DNA from: Burkholderiales bacterium | GTDB lineage: Bacteria; Pseudomonadota; Gammaproteobacteria; Burkholderiales; Ga0077523 | DNA: 64,000 nucleotides | Direction of reading: 5' to 3' | NCBI GenBank assembly: GCA_022843925.1 | Contig: JALHMS010000011.1 | Location: forward strand, 95,923 to 159,922 | Shown: positions 53,690 through 63,513 of the stretch, in pieces | How positions within the stretch are numbered: the first letter of the stretch is position 1 | How the letters are laid out: each line of letters starts with the position of its first letter | Made by a program: the position numbers and the translations under genes | Notes under the pieces: generated by a model | Told to the model about the DNA's origin: nothing | The model's database searches: none | What the model saw: only the letters and a program-made list of their open reading frames with translations

Positions 53690-53830
53690 TCACACGTACA
53701 GGCGGAAATCCAGATTCGTCTCGTCGATGCTGTCCGGCGTGACCGGCTTGCCGCCGATGTGCGATGCGCCTGCGAGCAGGACGAACAGCCAGGCGATGAT
53801 GAGGCCGGCGGCCAGGGTTCTCGAGGTCAT
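53690..53830 (-). CDS. 46-residue membrane protein, unrecognised
   Basis: A short gene, too small for usual cut-offs, with full expression signals: a GGAG ribosome site 8 bases before the ATG, 46 sense codons, a TGA stop, and a strong terminator 100 bases on. The protein begins MTSRTLAAG, has one hydrophobic helix at residues 8-23 (GLIIAWLFVLLAGASHI), and an acidic C-terminal part ending NLDFRLYV. The topology is probably N-in with the tail outside, or a cleaved secretion signal. No similarity comes to mind. Its nearest neighbours are nnrD (minus, upstream 70 bases) and ettA. Confidence 0.65.
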   Translation of the reverse strand: MTSRTLAAGLIIAWLFVLLAGASHIGGKPVTPDSIDETNLDFRLYV

Positions 53831-53900
53831 GCGGTTTCTCCAGTCGGAATGCGTCGACAAATCGCGCGGTCACGCCCTATCGACAACCGAACGAGAAACT

Positions 53901-55418
53901 TTACGATCCGTGAGATTCAACAGGGACGCTCCCGGACGGCACCCCGTCGAGATGCTGATTCAGCGCGGCGCGTGCCGCGAGCGCCACATCGGAAGCCGTG
54001 ATGCCGACGAGGCCGCCCAGGGTCCTGGCGCAGTCGTCCGCCGCCGTGCCGTGCAGCCAGACCCCGGCGCGCAGGGCGACGGCAGGTTCCGCGCCCTGCG
54101 CGACCAGCGCACCGACGATGCCGCAGAGGACGTCGCCCATCCCGGCGACAGCCATGCCGGGGTTTCCGGTCGTGTTGATCGCCCACCGGCCGTCGGGCGT
54201 CGCGACAACGCTGCCGGTCCCCTTCAGCACGACGGCGGATCGGAACCGGCTTGCCAGGGCCAGGGCGGCACCGACCCGGTCGCGCTGCACCTCCTGGGTC
54301 GAGACGCCGAGGAGCCGACCCGCCTCGGCGGGGTGGGGCGTGAGGATGGTCGGCCTGCCCCGATGGCTGACCAGCTGCTCTCGATGGTCCGAGGCTGCGA
54401 CGAGGTTGAGCGCATCCGCGTCGAGGAGGAGGGGGATCTCCAGCGCGATGCAGTGGTCGAGGCGGGCGGCCGCTTCGGCGGATCGTCCCAGCCCGGGCCC
54501 GACCACGACGCAGGCGGCGCGGTCGAGATCGGGATCGGGAAAGCCCGGGCGGAACATGAGTTCGGGATGCAGCGGATCGAGCGGCGCGGCGTCGTCCAGC
54601 AGGCCGGCGAGCACCCGGCCCGCGCCGCACAGCAGTCCGGCCCTCGCCGCGAGGAAGGCCGCCCCCACCATGCCCTTCGCGCCCCCGAGGATCCAGAGGT
54701 CGCCATGCGATCCCTTGTGGCTGTTGCGACGCCGGGGGGGGAGGACCGATCCCGCATCGATGGCGTCGATCAGCGTCCCCGATGGCGGCGCGATGGCGGC
54801 CGCGTCGAGCCCGAGATCGGCAATCTCGATCGTCCCGCAATGGTCGGGGCCGTCGAGCGTGTGGAGGCCGGGCTTCGTGGCGAGGAACGTGATGGTGCGC
54901 GTGGCGCGGATCGCGACCCCGCGGACCCGCCCCGTGTCGGCATCGAGGCCGGACGGGATGTCGAGCGCGAGCACGGGGCGCCCGCTCGCGTTCACGCGGG
55001 CCACGAGGTCGGCATACGCACCGGTGAGATCGCGCTGCAGACCGATCCCGAAGAGCCCATCGACGATCAGGTCGTGCGTGATCGGTCCCGGGAGGTTCTT
55101 CGCGGGTGCGATGCCGGCGGCGCCCAGGGTGTCGAGCGCCTGCGCGGCGTCGGGGGGGAGGCGGGTGGCGTCCCCGGTGAACACGACATCCACGGCATGC
55201 CACCCGCGGGCGAGGTGGCGTGCGACCACGAACGCGTCGCCGCCGTTGTTGCCGGGGCCGGCGAGGATCAGCACCCGGTCCCCCTTGCCGAGCATGAGCC
55301 GCGCGCATTCGGCGGCCGCGAGGCCAGCCCGCTCCATGAGCGCCGGGGCCGGACTCGCAGCGAAAGCGGCGGCTTCGATGCGGCGGATGTCGACGGCGGC
55401 GTACACGGGCGTGAGCAT
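53901..55418 (-). CDS. nnrD: bifunctional NAD(P)H-hydrate repair enzyme (epimerase and dehydratase)
   Basis: A 505-residue two-domain protein. The N-terminal YjeF_N domain (residues 1-210) has LAGPGNNGGDAFVVARHL and DGLFGIGL and epimerises S/R-NAD(P)HX. The C-terminal carbohydrate-kinase-like domain (about 225-495) has KGSHGDLWILGGAKGM, LTPHPAEAGRLLG and NTTGNPGMAVAGMGDVLCGIVGAL, the ADP/ATP-binding dehydratase signature. It repairs damaged NAD(P)H in the cytoplasm. It is divergent from purL across 82 bases. Confidence 0.95.
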   Translation of the reverse strand: MLTPVYAAVDIRRIEAAAFAASPAPALMERAGLAAAECARLMLGKGDRVLILAGPGNNGGDAFVVARHLARGWHAVDVVFTGDATRLPPDAAQALDTLGAAGIAPAKNLPGPITHDLIVDGLFGIGLQRDLTGAYADLVARVNASGRPVLALDIPSGLDADTGRVRGVAIRATRTITFLATKPGLHTLDGPDHCGTIEIADLGLDAAAIAPPSGTLIDAIDAGSVLPPRRRNSHKGSHGDLWILGGAKGMVGAAFLAARAGLLCGAGRVLAGLLDDAAPLDPLHPELMFRPGFPDPDLDRAACVVVGPGLGRSAEAAARLDHCIALEIPLLLDADALNLVAASDHREQLVSHRGRPTILTPHPAEAGRLLGVSTQEVQRDRVGAALALASRFRSAVVLKGTGSVVATPDGRWAINTTGNPGMAVAGMGDVLCGIVGALVAQGAEPAVALRAGVWLHGTAADDCARTLGGLVGITASDVALAARAALNQHLDGVPSGSVPVESHGS

Positions 55419-55467
55419 GCCCGGCAGTGTACCGGCTCGATCTCCCCGATCGCAGGGGGGCGGTGGC

Positions 55468-55473
55468 TATAAT
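55468..55473 (+). promoter_or_regulatory. -10 element of the purL promoter
   Basis: A consensus TATAAT, 27 bases before the purL ATG, in the 82-base region divergent from nnrD. No clear -35 is visible at the right spacing. No PurR-like palindrome was recognised. Confidence 0.6.
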
Positions 55474-55500
55474 CGCGCTTCGAGGATCACCTAATCCGAC

Positions 55501-58500
55501 ATGACACAAGTCCTCCGCCTGCAGGGGCGCAACGCCCTTTCGAGTTTCCGTCTCCTGAAACTGCTGCGTCTTCTGCGCACGATCGAACCCACGATCAGCG
55601 CGCTCGACGCGTGCTATTGGCATTTCGCGGAGGTCTCGCGGCCGCTCGCGGGCGGCGAGGTGTCGCGCCTGCAGCGCTTGCTGACCTACGGCCCCTCGGC
55701 ACGGCCGACGCTCACGTCCGGACACAACTGGCTGGTGATCCCGCGCTTCGGGACCATCTCCCCGTGGTCGTCGAAGGCCACGGACATCGCGCGGAACTGC
55801 GGCCTCGACGCCGTCCTGCGACTGGAACGGGGCATCGCCTACACGGTGCTGATCAGCAAGCCGATGCCCCCGGAGCGGATCACCGCGCTGAAGGCCCGTC
55901 TGCACGATCGCATGACCGAGATCGTCCTCGACGACATCGAACGTGCCGACAAGCTCTTCCAGCACGTTCGGGCCAAGCCTCTTGCCACTATCGATGTGCT
56001 GGGCAGCGGGCGCGACGCCCTGGTCGCCGCCGACGCCGCGCTTGGCCTCGCACTGTCGCCCGACGAGATCGACTACCTGCTCGAGGCCTTCCGCGCCGAG
56101 GCACGCAATCCCACCGACGTCGAGCTGATGATGTTCGCCCAGGCGAACTCCGAGCATTGCCGGCACAAGATCTTCAACGCGTCCTGGACCATCGACGGCG
56201 CCCCGCAGCCGCACTCGCTCTTCCAGATGATCCGGCACACGCACGCGACGCATCCCGCGCACACCGTCGTCGCGTACTCCGACAACGCGGCGGTGATGGA
56301 GGGGGCGGAGGTGGCGCGCTTCCGCCCCGACGCCGACGGCGTGTATCGCAGCCGCAGCGAAGCGACCCACATCCTGATGAAGGTCGAGACGCACAATCAC
56401 CCGACCGCGATCGCACCGTATCCCGGTGCCGCCACCGGCGCCGGCGGCGAGATCCGCGACGAAGGGGCCACCGGCCGCGGTGCGAAACCGAAGGCGGGCC
56501 TCACCGGGTTCACCACGTCGCATCTGCGCATCCCCGGTCGCCTGCAACCGTGGGAGAGCTTCGATCCGGGCCGCCCCGGTCGCATCGCGTCGCCGCTCGA
56601 GATCATGATCGAGGGCCCCGTCGGCGGCGCCGCGTTCAACAACGAGTTCGGGCGTCCCAATCTGACCGGCTATTTCCGCACCTACGAGCAGCAGGCCCAC
56701 GGGCGCGTCTACGGGTATCACAAGCCCATCATGATCGCGGGCGGTCTCGGCAGCATCCGCGCCGATCAGGTCGAGAAGTTCCCGCTGCCGCCGGGCACGG
56801 CCCTCGTGCAGCTCGGCGGGCCCGGGATGCTGATCGGTCTCGGCGGCGGGGCGGCCTCCAGCATGGCCACGGGGGCCAACACCGAGTCGCTCGATTTCGA
56901 CTCCGTCCAACGCGGCAACGCGGAGATCCAGCGGCGCTGCCAGGAGGTCATCGATCGCTGCTGGGCGCTGGGCGACGAGAGTCCCGTCCTTTCGATCCAC
57001 GACGTCGGCGCCGGCGGTCTCTCGAACGCGCTGCCCGAGCTGGTGCACGGTGCCGACCGCGGCGCGGTGTTCGATCTGCGCAAGGTGCCCTCCGAGGAAC
57101 CGGGCATGACGCCGCTGCAGATCTGGTGCAACGAGTCGCAGGAGCGGTACGTTCTCGCGGTCCGTGCCGACCGTCTGCCGGTGTTCGAGGAGATCTGCGC
57201 GCGGGAGCGCTGTCCGTTCGCCGTCGTGGGCGCGGCCACCGAGGAGACGCGGCTGATCGTCGAGGATCCGAAGTTCCGGAACCGCCCGGTCGACATGGAC
57301 CTCGGCGTGCTGCTTGGCAAGCCGCCCAAGATGCATCGCGATGCCCTCCGCGAAGCGCGGAAGGGGAGCCCCTTCGCGACGGCTGGCGTCGCACTGGTCG
57401 ATGCCCTTGAGCGCGTGCTGAGGTTCCCGGCCGTGGCGAGCAAGGCTTTCCTCATCACCATCGGTGACCGTTCCGTCGGAGGCCTCACGGCCCGCGACCA
57501 GATGGTGGGGCGCTGGCAGGTGCCGGTGGCCGATCTCGCGGTCACGCTCATGGGCTTCGAGGGGTACGAAGGCGAAGCGATGGCCATGGGCGAGCGCACG
57601 CCCATCGCCGTGCTCGACGGTCCGGCGTCCGGTCGCATGGCTGTCGGCGAGGCGCTGACCAACATCGCTGCCGCGCGCATCGGGTCGATCTCGCGCGTGA
57701 AGCTGTCCGCGAACTGGATGGCGGCTGCCGGTCAGCCGGGCGAGGACGCCGCGTTGTTCGACACCGTGAAAGCAGTCGGCCTGGAGCTGTGCCCGGCGCT
57801 CGGCGTGAGCATCCCGGTGGGCAAGGACAGTCTGTCGATGCGCACCACCTGGCAGACGGCGTCGGGCGACAGCCAGCAGGTCACGGCGCCGCTCTCGCTC
57901 ATCGTCACCGCGTTCGCGCGGGTGGAGGATGCCCGGGGGACGCTGACGCCGGAGCTGCAGCGCATCGCCGAGGACACGCGCCTTCTCATCGTGGACCTCG
58001 GTGCCGGCCGCAACCGCCTCGCGGGATCCGTCCTCGCCCAGGTCTACGACGCCCTCGGCGAGACCGTGCCGGATGTCGACGATGCCGCCCGGCTGCGCGC
58101 GTTCTTCGAGACCGTGCAGTCGCTGAATGCCGAGGGGCGCGTGCTCGCGTATCACGATCGCTCCGACGGCGGGCTCGCGATCACGCTCGCGGAGATGATG
58201 TTCGCCACGCGGGTCGGTCTCAATGTCGAGATCGGCGCGCTCACGGCGAATGGCGGCGCGATCGCCGCACTCTTCAGCGAGGAACTCGGCGCGGTGCTGC
58301 AGGTGCACGCCGAGCAACTGGTGCCTGTGGTCGAAGCGTTCCGCTCGGCGGGTCTCGCCGACTGCGTCCACGAGATCGGGACGGTGAACCGCGAGGGCTA
58401 CCTGCGGGTGTTCGAGCGCGGGGAGGAGATCCTCACGGTGTCGGGTCCGGTGATGCAGAAGGCGTGGTCCGAGGTGAGTCACGCCATCCAGAAGCTTCGC

Positions 58501-59394
58501 GACAATCCGGGCTGTGCCGACGACGAACTCGCCCGTCTCGACGACCTCGAGGATCCCGGCTTGCACGCGCATCTCACGTTCGATGCGACCGAGGACATCG
58601 CGGCGCCGTTCATCGCCACCGGCGCCCGTCCGCGCGTCGCGATCCTGCGGGAGCAGGGCGTGAACGGGCAGATCGAGATGGCGGCGGCGTTCCATCGCGC
58701 CGGGTTCGAGGCGGTGGATGTGCACATGAGCGACATCCTCGGGTCGCGGACCAAGCTCTCCGCATTCCGCGGCCTGGCCGCCTGTGGCGGATTCTCGTAC
58801 GGCGACGTGCTCGGCGCGGGCGAGGGCTGGGCGAAGTCGATCCTCTTCCACAGTCGTGCGCACGACGAGTTCGAAGGCTTCTTCGCCCGCGAAGACACCT
58901 TCGGGCTGGGCGTGTGCAACGGCTGCCAGATGATGAGCAACCTGCACGATCTCATCCCGGGCGCCCGCGACTGGCCGCACTTCGTCCGCAATTCGTCCGA
59001 GCAGTTCGAGGCACGCGTCGCGATGGTCGAGGTGATGCCGTCGCCGTCGATCTTCCTGTCGGGGATGGCCGGGAGTCGCATCCCGGTCGTGGTCTCGCAC
59101 GGGGAAGGGCGGGCGGAGTTCGCGACCCCGGCGACCCGTCGGGCAGCGCGGCCGCTGTACGCGCTCTGCTACACCGACAACCGTGGTGCTGTGACCGAGG
59201 CGTACCCCATGAATCCGAACGGGTCACCGGAGGGCGTCGCGGGGCTGACGACGCCGGACGGCCGGTTCACGATCATGATGCCGCACCCCGAACGCGTGCA
59301 CCGCACCGTGCAGATGTCCTGGCACCCGGAAGGCTGGGGCGAGGATTCCCCATGGATGCGCATGTTCCGGAACGCGCGTCGCTGGGTGGGGTGA
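55501..59394 (+). CDS. purL: phosphoribosylformylglycinamidine synthase
   Basis: A 1297-residue single-chain FGAM synthase for the fourth step of purine synthesis. The order is N-terminal domain, linker, two AIRS-like synthase halves ([61 protein letters not shown]), and a C-terminal glutamine amidotransferase with nucleophile C1139 in GVCNGCQMM and the His-Glu pair in [10 protein letters not shown]. This is the long proteobacterial form. It is followed by a bidirectional terminator. Confidence 0.98.
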   Translation: MTQVLRLQGRNALSSFRLLKLLRLLRTIEPTISALDACYWHFAEVSRPLAGGEVSRLQRLLTYGPSARPTLTSGHNWLVIPRFGTISPWSSKATDIARNCGLDAVLRLERGIAYTVLISKPMPPERITALKARLHDRMTEIVLDDIERADKLFQHVRAKPLATIDVLGSGRDALVAADAALGLALSPDEIDYLLEAFRAEARNPTDVELMMFAQANSEHCRHKIFNASWTIDGAPQPHSLFQMIRHTHATHPAHTVVAYSDNAAVMEGAEVARFRPDADGVYRSRSEATHILMKVETHNHPTAIAPYPGAATGAGGEIRDEGATGRGAKPKAGLTGFTTSHLRIPGRLQPWESFDPGRPGRIASPLEIMIEGPVGGAAFNNEFGRPNLTGYFRTYEQQAHGRVYGYHKPIMIAGGLGSIRADQVEKFPLPPGTALVQLGGPGMLIGLGGGAASSMATGANTESLDFDSVQRGNAEIQRRCQEVIDRCWALGDESPVLSIHDVGAGGLSNALPELVHGADRGAVFDLRKVPSEEPGMTPLQIWCNESQERYVLAVRADRLPVFEEICARERCPFAVVGAATEETRLIVEDPKFRNRPVDMDLGVLLGKPPKMHRDALREARKGSPFATAGVALVDALERVLRFPAVASKAFLITIGDRSVGGLTARDQMVGRWQVPVADLAVTLMGFEGYEGEAMAMGERTPIAVLDGPASGRMAVGEALTNIAAARIGSISRVKLSANWMAAAGQPGEDAALFDTVKAVGLELCPALGVSIPVGKDSLSMRTTWQTASGDSQQVTAPLSLIVTAFARVEDARGTLTPELQRIAEDTRLLIVDLGAGRNRLAGSVLAQVYDALGETVPDVDDAARLRAFFETVQSLNAEGRVLAYHDRSDGGLAITLAEMMFATRVGLNVEIGALTANGGAIAALFSEELGAVLQVHAEQLVPVVEAFRSAGLADCVHEIGTVNREGYLRVFERGEEILTVSGPVMQKAWSEVSHAIQKLRDNPGCADDELARLDDLEDPGLHAHLTFDATEDIAAPFIATGARPRVAILREQGVNGQIEMAAAFHRAGFEAVDVHMSDILGSRTKLSAFRGLAACGGFSYGDVLGAGEGWAKSILFHSRAHDEFEGFFAREDTFGLGVCNGCQMMSNLHDLIPGARDWPHFVRNSSEQFEARVAMVEVMPSPSIFLSGMAGSRIPVVVSHGEGRAEFATPATRRAARPLYALCYTDNRGAVTEAYPMNPNGSPEGVAGLTTPDGRFTIMMPHPERVHRTVQMSWHPEGWGEDSPWMRMFRNARRWVG

Positions 59395-59423
59395 ATCCGG
59401 CGGGCGGCCTGTCCGACCACCAT

Positions 59424-59453
59424 GAAAAAGGGCAGCCGAGGCTGCCCTTTTTC
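59424..59453. terminator. bidirectional terminator between purL and the parvulin gene
   Basis: GAAAAAGGGCAGC, loop CGAG, GCTGCCCTTTTTC: a 13-bp perfect stem with an A-run on one side and a T-run on the other, so it serves both converging genes. Confidence 0.93.
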
Positions 59454-59493
59454 CTTGCGCTTCCGTTGCTCGGGAGCGCTGCCTACGCGGCGA

Positions 59494-60306
59494 TCACTCC
59501 ACCGTCGCGGCCTTGCGCAGGGCATCCACCAGTTCGTCGCGCTGACGCCCCAGGACCTGCTTCTGCACCTGGTCCTTCACGTCTTCGAAAGCCGGGAACT
59601 GCGGCGTCCGCACGTCGTCGACGCGGATGATGTGGTAGCCGTACTGGGTCTTCACGAGGTCGCTCGTCTTGCCCTTCTCGAGCGTCTTCATGGCGTCGGC
59701 GAAAGGCTTCACGAGATTCGCGCCATCGGTCCAGTCGAGCTCACCACCCTTGGCCTTCGAGCCGGTGTCCTCGGACTTCTTCTTCGCGAGATCCTCGAAC
59801 TTCGCACCCTTCTTGAGCTGCGCGAGGACGGCCTTCGCGTCGGCTTCCTTCTTGATCAGGATGTGGCGGGCCTTGTACTCGCGGGCGTTCGGGTCGAATT
59901 GCTCGGCCTTGATCTTGTCGTACTCGGCCTTCAGGTCCGCTTCGGTCGGCTCGTTGGACCGCAGGTAGTCCTCGAGGAACGCATTCACCAGCACCTGCTG
60001 CTTCGCGAGGTCCATCTGGACCTGATACTCGACCGATTTGTCGAGGCCCTTGCGTACCGCTTCCTGCGTGATGATCTCGCGGGTGATGAGCGCTTCACGC
60101 AGCTGCTTGCGGCTTTCCGGAGTCTCCTTCTGACCCTGGCCCGACTGGGCCTGCATCCTGGAGACGAAATCGAACCGCGCCTGCGGGATCGGGACACCGT
60201 TCACCACCGCGAGGGTGCTGCCGGACTCTTCGGCATTGCACGCGCCGAGGAAAGCGATACCGCAAAGGCTGAGGGCCGCGAGCGCGGAGGGCTTGACGAA
60301 ACGCAT
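59494..60306 (-). CDS. parvulin-type peptidyl-prolyl isomerase lipoprotein
   Basis: A 270-residue PpiC/PrsA-like protein. The signal ends in IAFLGAC (lipidated cysteine near residue 23). A chaperone-like helical region follows, and the parvulin domain lies at about 140-235: YKARHILIKKEADAKAVL, SEDTGSKAKGGELDW and TQYGYHIIRVDD. It would assist folding of exported proteins at the inner face of the outer membrane or the periplasmic face of the inner one. It lies downstream of bolA on the same strand. Confidence 0.93.
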   Translation of the reverse strand: MRFVKPSALAALSLCGIAFLGACNAEESGSTLAVVNGVPIPQARFDFVSRMQAQSGQGQKETPESRKQLREALITREIITQEAVRKGLDKSVEYQVQMDLAKQQVLVNAFLEDYLRSNEPTEADLKAEYDKIKAEQFDPNAREYKARHILIKKEADAKAVLAQLKKGAKFEDLAKKKSEDTGSKAKGGELDWTDGANLVKPFADAMKTLEKGKTSDLVKTQYGYHIIRVDDVRTPQFPAFEDVKDQVQKQVLGRQRDELVDALRKAATVE

Positions 60307-60389
60307 GGGTGGATCCTTCCGATGATCTGACGGGTGGTCGCCGCGCCCCTCGCCGGTAGGCTCCGGACATCGGGTCGGCGCATCGTTCT

Positions 60390-60677
60390 TCAGCCGGGGG
60401 CGGATGGTTCCGCCTCATCCGGGGCGTGGGCATCAATGGCCAGCGCATGAATGCGCGCTGGCATCAAATCGCGCAGCGGATCATACACCAGCCTATGACG
60501 GGCGATCCTGCTCAGCCCGATGAAGCGGGCGGAGACGATGACCACCTGGAAATGCCCGCCGCCGCTCTCCTGCGCACCGGCGTGGCCGGCATGGTCCGCA
60601 CTGTCGTCGAAGACCTCGAGGCTTTCCGGTTCGAGCGCCGACAGCCGTGTGCGGATCTCGTCGGCCAGAGATGTCAT
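60390..60677 (-). CDS. bolA: BolA-family protein
   Basis: A 95-residue protein with the BolA class II KH-like fold. Recognised by ALEPESLEVFDDSADHAGH, HFQVVIVSARFIGLSRIARHRLVYDPL and IHALAIDAHAPDE; the conserved histidine for [2Fe-2S] sharing with a monothiol glutaredoxin is present. ATG overlaps the yciI stop (ATGA at 60674-60677), so the pair is translationally coupled. Confidence 0.95.
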   Translation of the reverse strand: MTSLADEIRTRLSALEPESLEVFDDSADHAGHAGAQESGGGHFQVVIVSARFIGLSRIARHRLVYDPLRDLMPARIHALAIDAHAPDEAEPSAPG

Positions 60678-60973
60678 GGGAGCACCTGCACGAAGGGTTT
60701 CACCGTGACGCGCGCGAACACGCCCTGGGTCACATAGGGGTCGGCGTGGATCCACTCGGTGGCGGCTTCCAGCGATTCGAACTCCGCGACGATGAGGCTG
60801 CCGCTCATGCCCGCCGGGCCGGGGTCCGCCGCGTCGATCGCCGGGCACGGGCCCGCGAGGACCACACGGCCCGCCGAGACGAGTTCGCGCATCCGATCGA
60901 GATGGGCAGGGCGCGCCGCCACGCGCTTCGGCAGGCTGTCGGGAACGTCTTCGGCGACGATGGCGTAGAGCAT
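60674..60973 (-). CDS. YciI-family protein
   Basis: A 99-residue protein of the YciI/DUF fold: MLYAIVAEDVPDSLPKRVAARPAHLDRMRELVSAGRVVLAGPC, with the histidine-aspartate pair of the supposed active site, and SLIVAEFESLEAATEWIHADPYV. Function is not known in detail. It starts 2 bases after yciB and overlaps bolA. Confidence 0.95.
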   Translation of the reverse strand: MLYAIVAEDVPDSLPKRVAARPAHLDRMRELVSAGRVVLAGPCPAIDAADPGPAGMSGSLIVAEFESLEAATEWIHADPYVTQGVFARVTVKPFVQVLP

Positions 60974-60975
60974 GG

Positions 60976-61602
60976 CTATTTCTTCTCTTCCTGGTCGATG
61001 TAGCGGGACAGGACCACGCCCTGGGCGAGCGCGAACACGACCATCAGACCCATGCCGCCGAAGAGCTTGAACTTCACCCACGCCGACTCCGAGAAATTGA
61101 AGGCGACATAGAGGTTCAGCACGCCCATGAACAGGAAGAAACCGACCCAGCTGAGATTGAGGCGCACCCAGAGGCGGTCGGGCAGTTCGATCTGCCCCTG
61201 GGTCATCGCCTGGATCAGGTTGCGCTTGAAGGCGAGAGCCGATACCAGGAGCGTCGCACCGAACGCCCAGTAGAGGACCGTGGGCTTCCACTTGATGAAG
61301 GTCGGATCGCGGAAGGCGAGTGTCAGACCCCCCATCACGACGATGATGGCGAGGCTGATCCAGAGCATCTTGTCGACCTTCTTGCCGCGCATGAGCAACC
61401 AGCCCACCTGTCCGATGGTCGCGACGATCGCGCAGAGGGTCGCGAGGAGGATGGGCGCCTGTTTCGCGGGCAGGTCCGTCCCCAGTCCGAGACCGCCGAG
61501 CAGTGTCGCCGTGAGTGCGGCCGTGGCGTCGGGCGAGCGTTCGCCGAGCGAGTAGGCGGCGAAGAAGACGAAGACCGGGATCAGGTCGAATAGGAACTTC
61601 AT
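60976..61602 (-). CDS. yciB: inner-membrane septation protein YciB (IspZ)
   Basis: A 208-residue protein with five to six hydrophobic segments. It starts MKFLFDLIPVFVFFAAY, typical of YciB/IspZ, and has KWKPTVLYWAFG and LNLSWVGFFLFMGVLNLYVAF. YciB affects cell division and envelope synthesis. ATG at 61602 is the conserved start; 57 further bases in frame are not similar. It heads the yciB-yciI-bolA-parvulin operon. Confidence 0.95.
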   Translation of the reverse strand: MKFLFDLIPVFVFFAAYSLGERSPDATAALTATLLGGLGLGTDLPAKQAPILLATLCAIVATIGQVGWLLMRGKKVDKMLWISLAIIVVMGGLTLAFRDPTFIKWKPTVLYWAFGATLLVSALAFKRNLIQAMTQGQIELPDRLWVRLNLSWVGFFLFMGVLNLYVAFNFSESAWVKFKLFGGMGLMVVFALAQGVVLSRYIDQEEKK

Positions 61603-61727
61603 GGCAGGCGCGAGGGAGGGGGATTGCCGATTATGGGGGGGCGCATGGGGGCTGTCCACGCACGCGCCGACCGCGATGCGCGGGCTACACTCGCCCTTTT
61701 CTCGAAAAGACCCACGGAGGGAAACCC

Positions 61728-62135
61728 ATGTCGATGGTGAAGCTCACCGAGTACGAGGGTGCCAGCCCCGAGGTGAAGGCCGTGTTCGACGACATCATGG
61801 CGACACGCAAGGTGGACTGGATCAACAACATCTGGAAGGCGCTCGCCGCACACCCGCCGACGCTGAAGCGCATCTGGGAGCAGGTGAAGGACGTCATGGG
61901 GCCCGGAGGGCGGCTCGACCCGCTCACGAAGGAACTCATCTACGTGGCGGTGAGCATGACCAACAACTGCGAGTACTGCATACAGTCGCACACCGCCTCG
62001 GCCCGCAAGAAGGGCATGGACGACGAGATCTTCGGCGAGCTGGCCGCCATCGTCGCCCTCGCGAACCAGACCAACCGCCTCGCGATCGCCTATCAGATCG
62101 ACGTGGACGACGCCTTCAAGCCGAAATTCGACTGA
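61728..62135 (+). CDS. carboxymuconolactone decarboxylase/AhpD-like protein
   Basis: A 135-residue protein of the CMD helical family. The AhpD-type redox motif is C81-E-Y-C84-I-Q-S-H88 (CxxC-x3-H), so thiol peroxidase-like activity is more likely than lactone decarboxylation. The ATG has GGAGGGAAACCC directly upstream. It forms a row with the nitroreductase gene 3 bases after its stop and a HAD gene. Confidence 0.92.
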   Translation: MSMVKLTEYEGASPEVKAVFDDIMATRKVDWINNIWKALAAHPPTLKRIWEQVKDVMGPGGRLDPLTKELIYVAVSMTNNCEYCIQSHTASARKKGMDDEIFGELAAIVALANQTNRLAIAYQIDVDDAFKPKFD

Positions 62136-62138
62136 CCC

Positions 62139-62831
62139 ATGACCGAACCCCACACGCCATCCGCCGCCACTGTCCTCGACGATCTCCTGCGTACCCGCTT
62201 CAGTTGCCGCGCCTATCGGCCCGATCCCGTACCTCGCACCATCATCGAGGCGGCCCTGGGCACGGCGCTGCGTACGCCCTCCTGGTGCAACACGCAGCCC
62301 TGGCAGGTCGATGTGCTTTCCGGCGCCGCCCTGCAGGCGTTCACCGCGGAGCTGCACGCCACCCTCGCCGCCGATGCCCCTGCCAATGCGGACTTTCCGT
62401 TCCCGGCGGCGTACGTCGGCGACTATCGCGAGCGCCGGAAGGTGTGCGGCGTTCAGCTCTATCAGGCGCTCGGCATCGGGCGCGATGATCGGACGCGCGC
62501 CCGCGAGCAGTCGCTCGAGAACTACCGCTGCTTCGGCGCGCCCCACGCGGCGATCGTCACCACCGACGCCTCGCTCGGCTTCTACGGCGGCGTCGACTGC
62601 GGACTGTTCCTCATGAGCTTCCTCCTGGCGCTGCAGGCGCAGGGCGTCGACAGCATCCCGCAGGCGGCCCTGGCGTCGCATCCGGATGTCGTGCGTCGGC
62701 ACATCCCGCTCGCCGACGATCGGCGCGTCGTCTTCGGTGTCTCGTTCGGCTACGGCGATCACGCGCAGCCGGTGAACGGGTACCGCACCGCCCGCGTCGG
62801 GCTTGCCGAAGCCGTCCGCTTCCTCGAATGA
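62139..62831 (+). CDS. nitroreductase family protein
   Basis: A 230-residue FMN flavoprotein. FSCRAYRPDPVPRTIIEAAL and APSW-like RTPSWCNTQPWQVDVLSG hold the flavin-binding residues, and a GGVDCGLFLMSFLLALQAQGVDS helix-rich core follows. Reduced substrate is unknown; family members act on nitroaromatics, quinones or enoyl groups. The stop overlaps the next start (ATGA at 62828-62831). Confidence 0.93.
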   Translation: MTEPHTPSAATVLDDLLRTRFSCRAYRPDPVPRTIIEAALGTALRTPSWCNTQPWQVDVLSGAALQAFTAELHATLAADAPANADFPFPAAYVGDYRERRKVCGVQLYQALGIGRDDRTRAREQSLENYRCFGAPHAAIVTTDASLGFYGGVDCGLFLMSFLLALQAQGVDSIPQAALASHPDVVRRHIPLADDRRVVFGVSFGYGDHAQPVNGYRTARVGLAEAVRFLE

Positions 62832-63466
62832 CGGTCGCGGAACGGGTCCCCGCCATCGACGCCATCCTGTTCGACCTCGGCGGCGTGCTGATCGACTGGA
62901 ATCCCCGTCACGTGTACCGCGAGCACTTCGGCCGCGACGGGGCGGCCATGGAGGCCTTCCTCGACCGCGTCGTCCCCATGACGTGGAACCACGAGATGGA
63001 CGCCGGGAAGTCCTTCGACGACGCGGTGCGTGAGCGGCAGTTGCTGTTTCCCGAGCACGCCGGATTGATCGCCCTGTGGCGTGACCGCTGGCCGGACATG
63101 CTCGGCGGGCCCATCGAGCCGACGGTCGGGTTGCTACGGGAGCTGCGCAGCGCGGGACGGCGGCTCCTTGCACTGACGAACTGGTCTGCCGAGACCTTTC
63201 CGGTGGCGCGCGCCCGCTACGGGTTCCTCGACTGGTTCGAGTCCATCTTCGTCTCCGGCGAGGAACGTCTTGCGAAGCCCGATCCGCGCTTCTTTGAGCT
63301 GGCGCTCACGCGGGCCGCGCTGGTGCCGTCGCGGACGCTCTTCATCGACGACAACCTCGCGAACATCGAAGCGGCGGCGGCGATGGGGTTCGACACGCAT
63401 CGATTCGTCGAACCTGAAGGCTTGAGAAGCGCTTTGGTCGGACGGCGTTTGCTCGCCAGCGCGTGA
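62828..63466 (+). CDS. HAD-superfamily phosphatase
   Basis: A 212-residue HAD hydrolase of the YihX/haloacid type. Motif I ILFDLGGVLIDWN, motif II LLALTNWS, the lysine in RLAKPDPRFF, and motif III FIDDNLANIEAA are present. Length and motifs fit a sugar-phosphate or general phosphatase. Start overlaps the nitroreductase stop; the product may be part of the same small operon. Confidence 0.93.
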   Translation: MTVAERVPAIDAILFDLGGVLIDWNPRHVYREHFGRDGAAMEAFLDRVVPMTWNHEMDAGKSFDDAVRERQLLFPEHAGLIALWRDRWPDMLGGPIEPTVGLLRELRSAGRRLLALTNWSAETFPVARARYGFLDWFESIFVSGEERLAKPDPRFFELALTRAALVPSRTLFIDDNLANIEAAAAMGFDTHRFVEPEGLRSALVGRRLLASA

Positions 63467-63513
63467 GCCCAGGCCCATCTCCGCGCGCGGGACGCACGGA
63501 GGTCATCACAACC

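Noticed and set aside
53917..59100. A 1727-codon open frame on the minus strand across purL
   Set aside because: It is the antisense of purL and nnrD-coding DNA in a GC-rich genome where stop codons are rare; low-complexity His/Arg/Asp-rich product with no family features.
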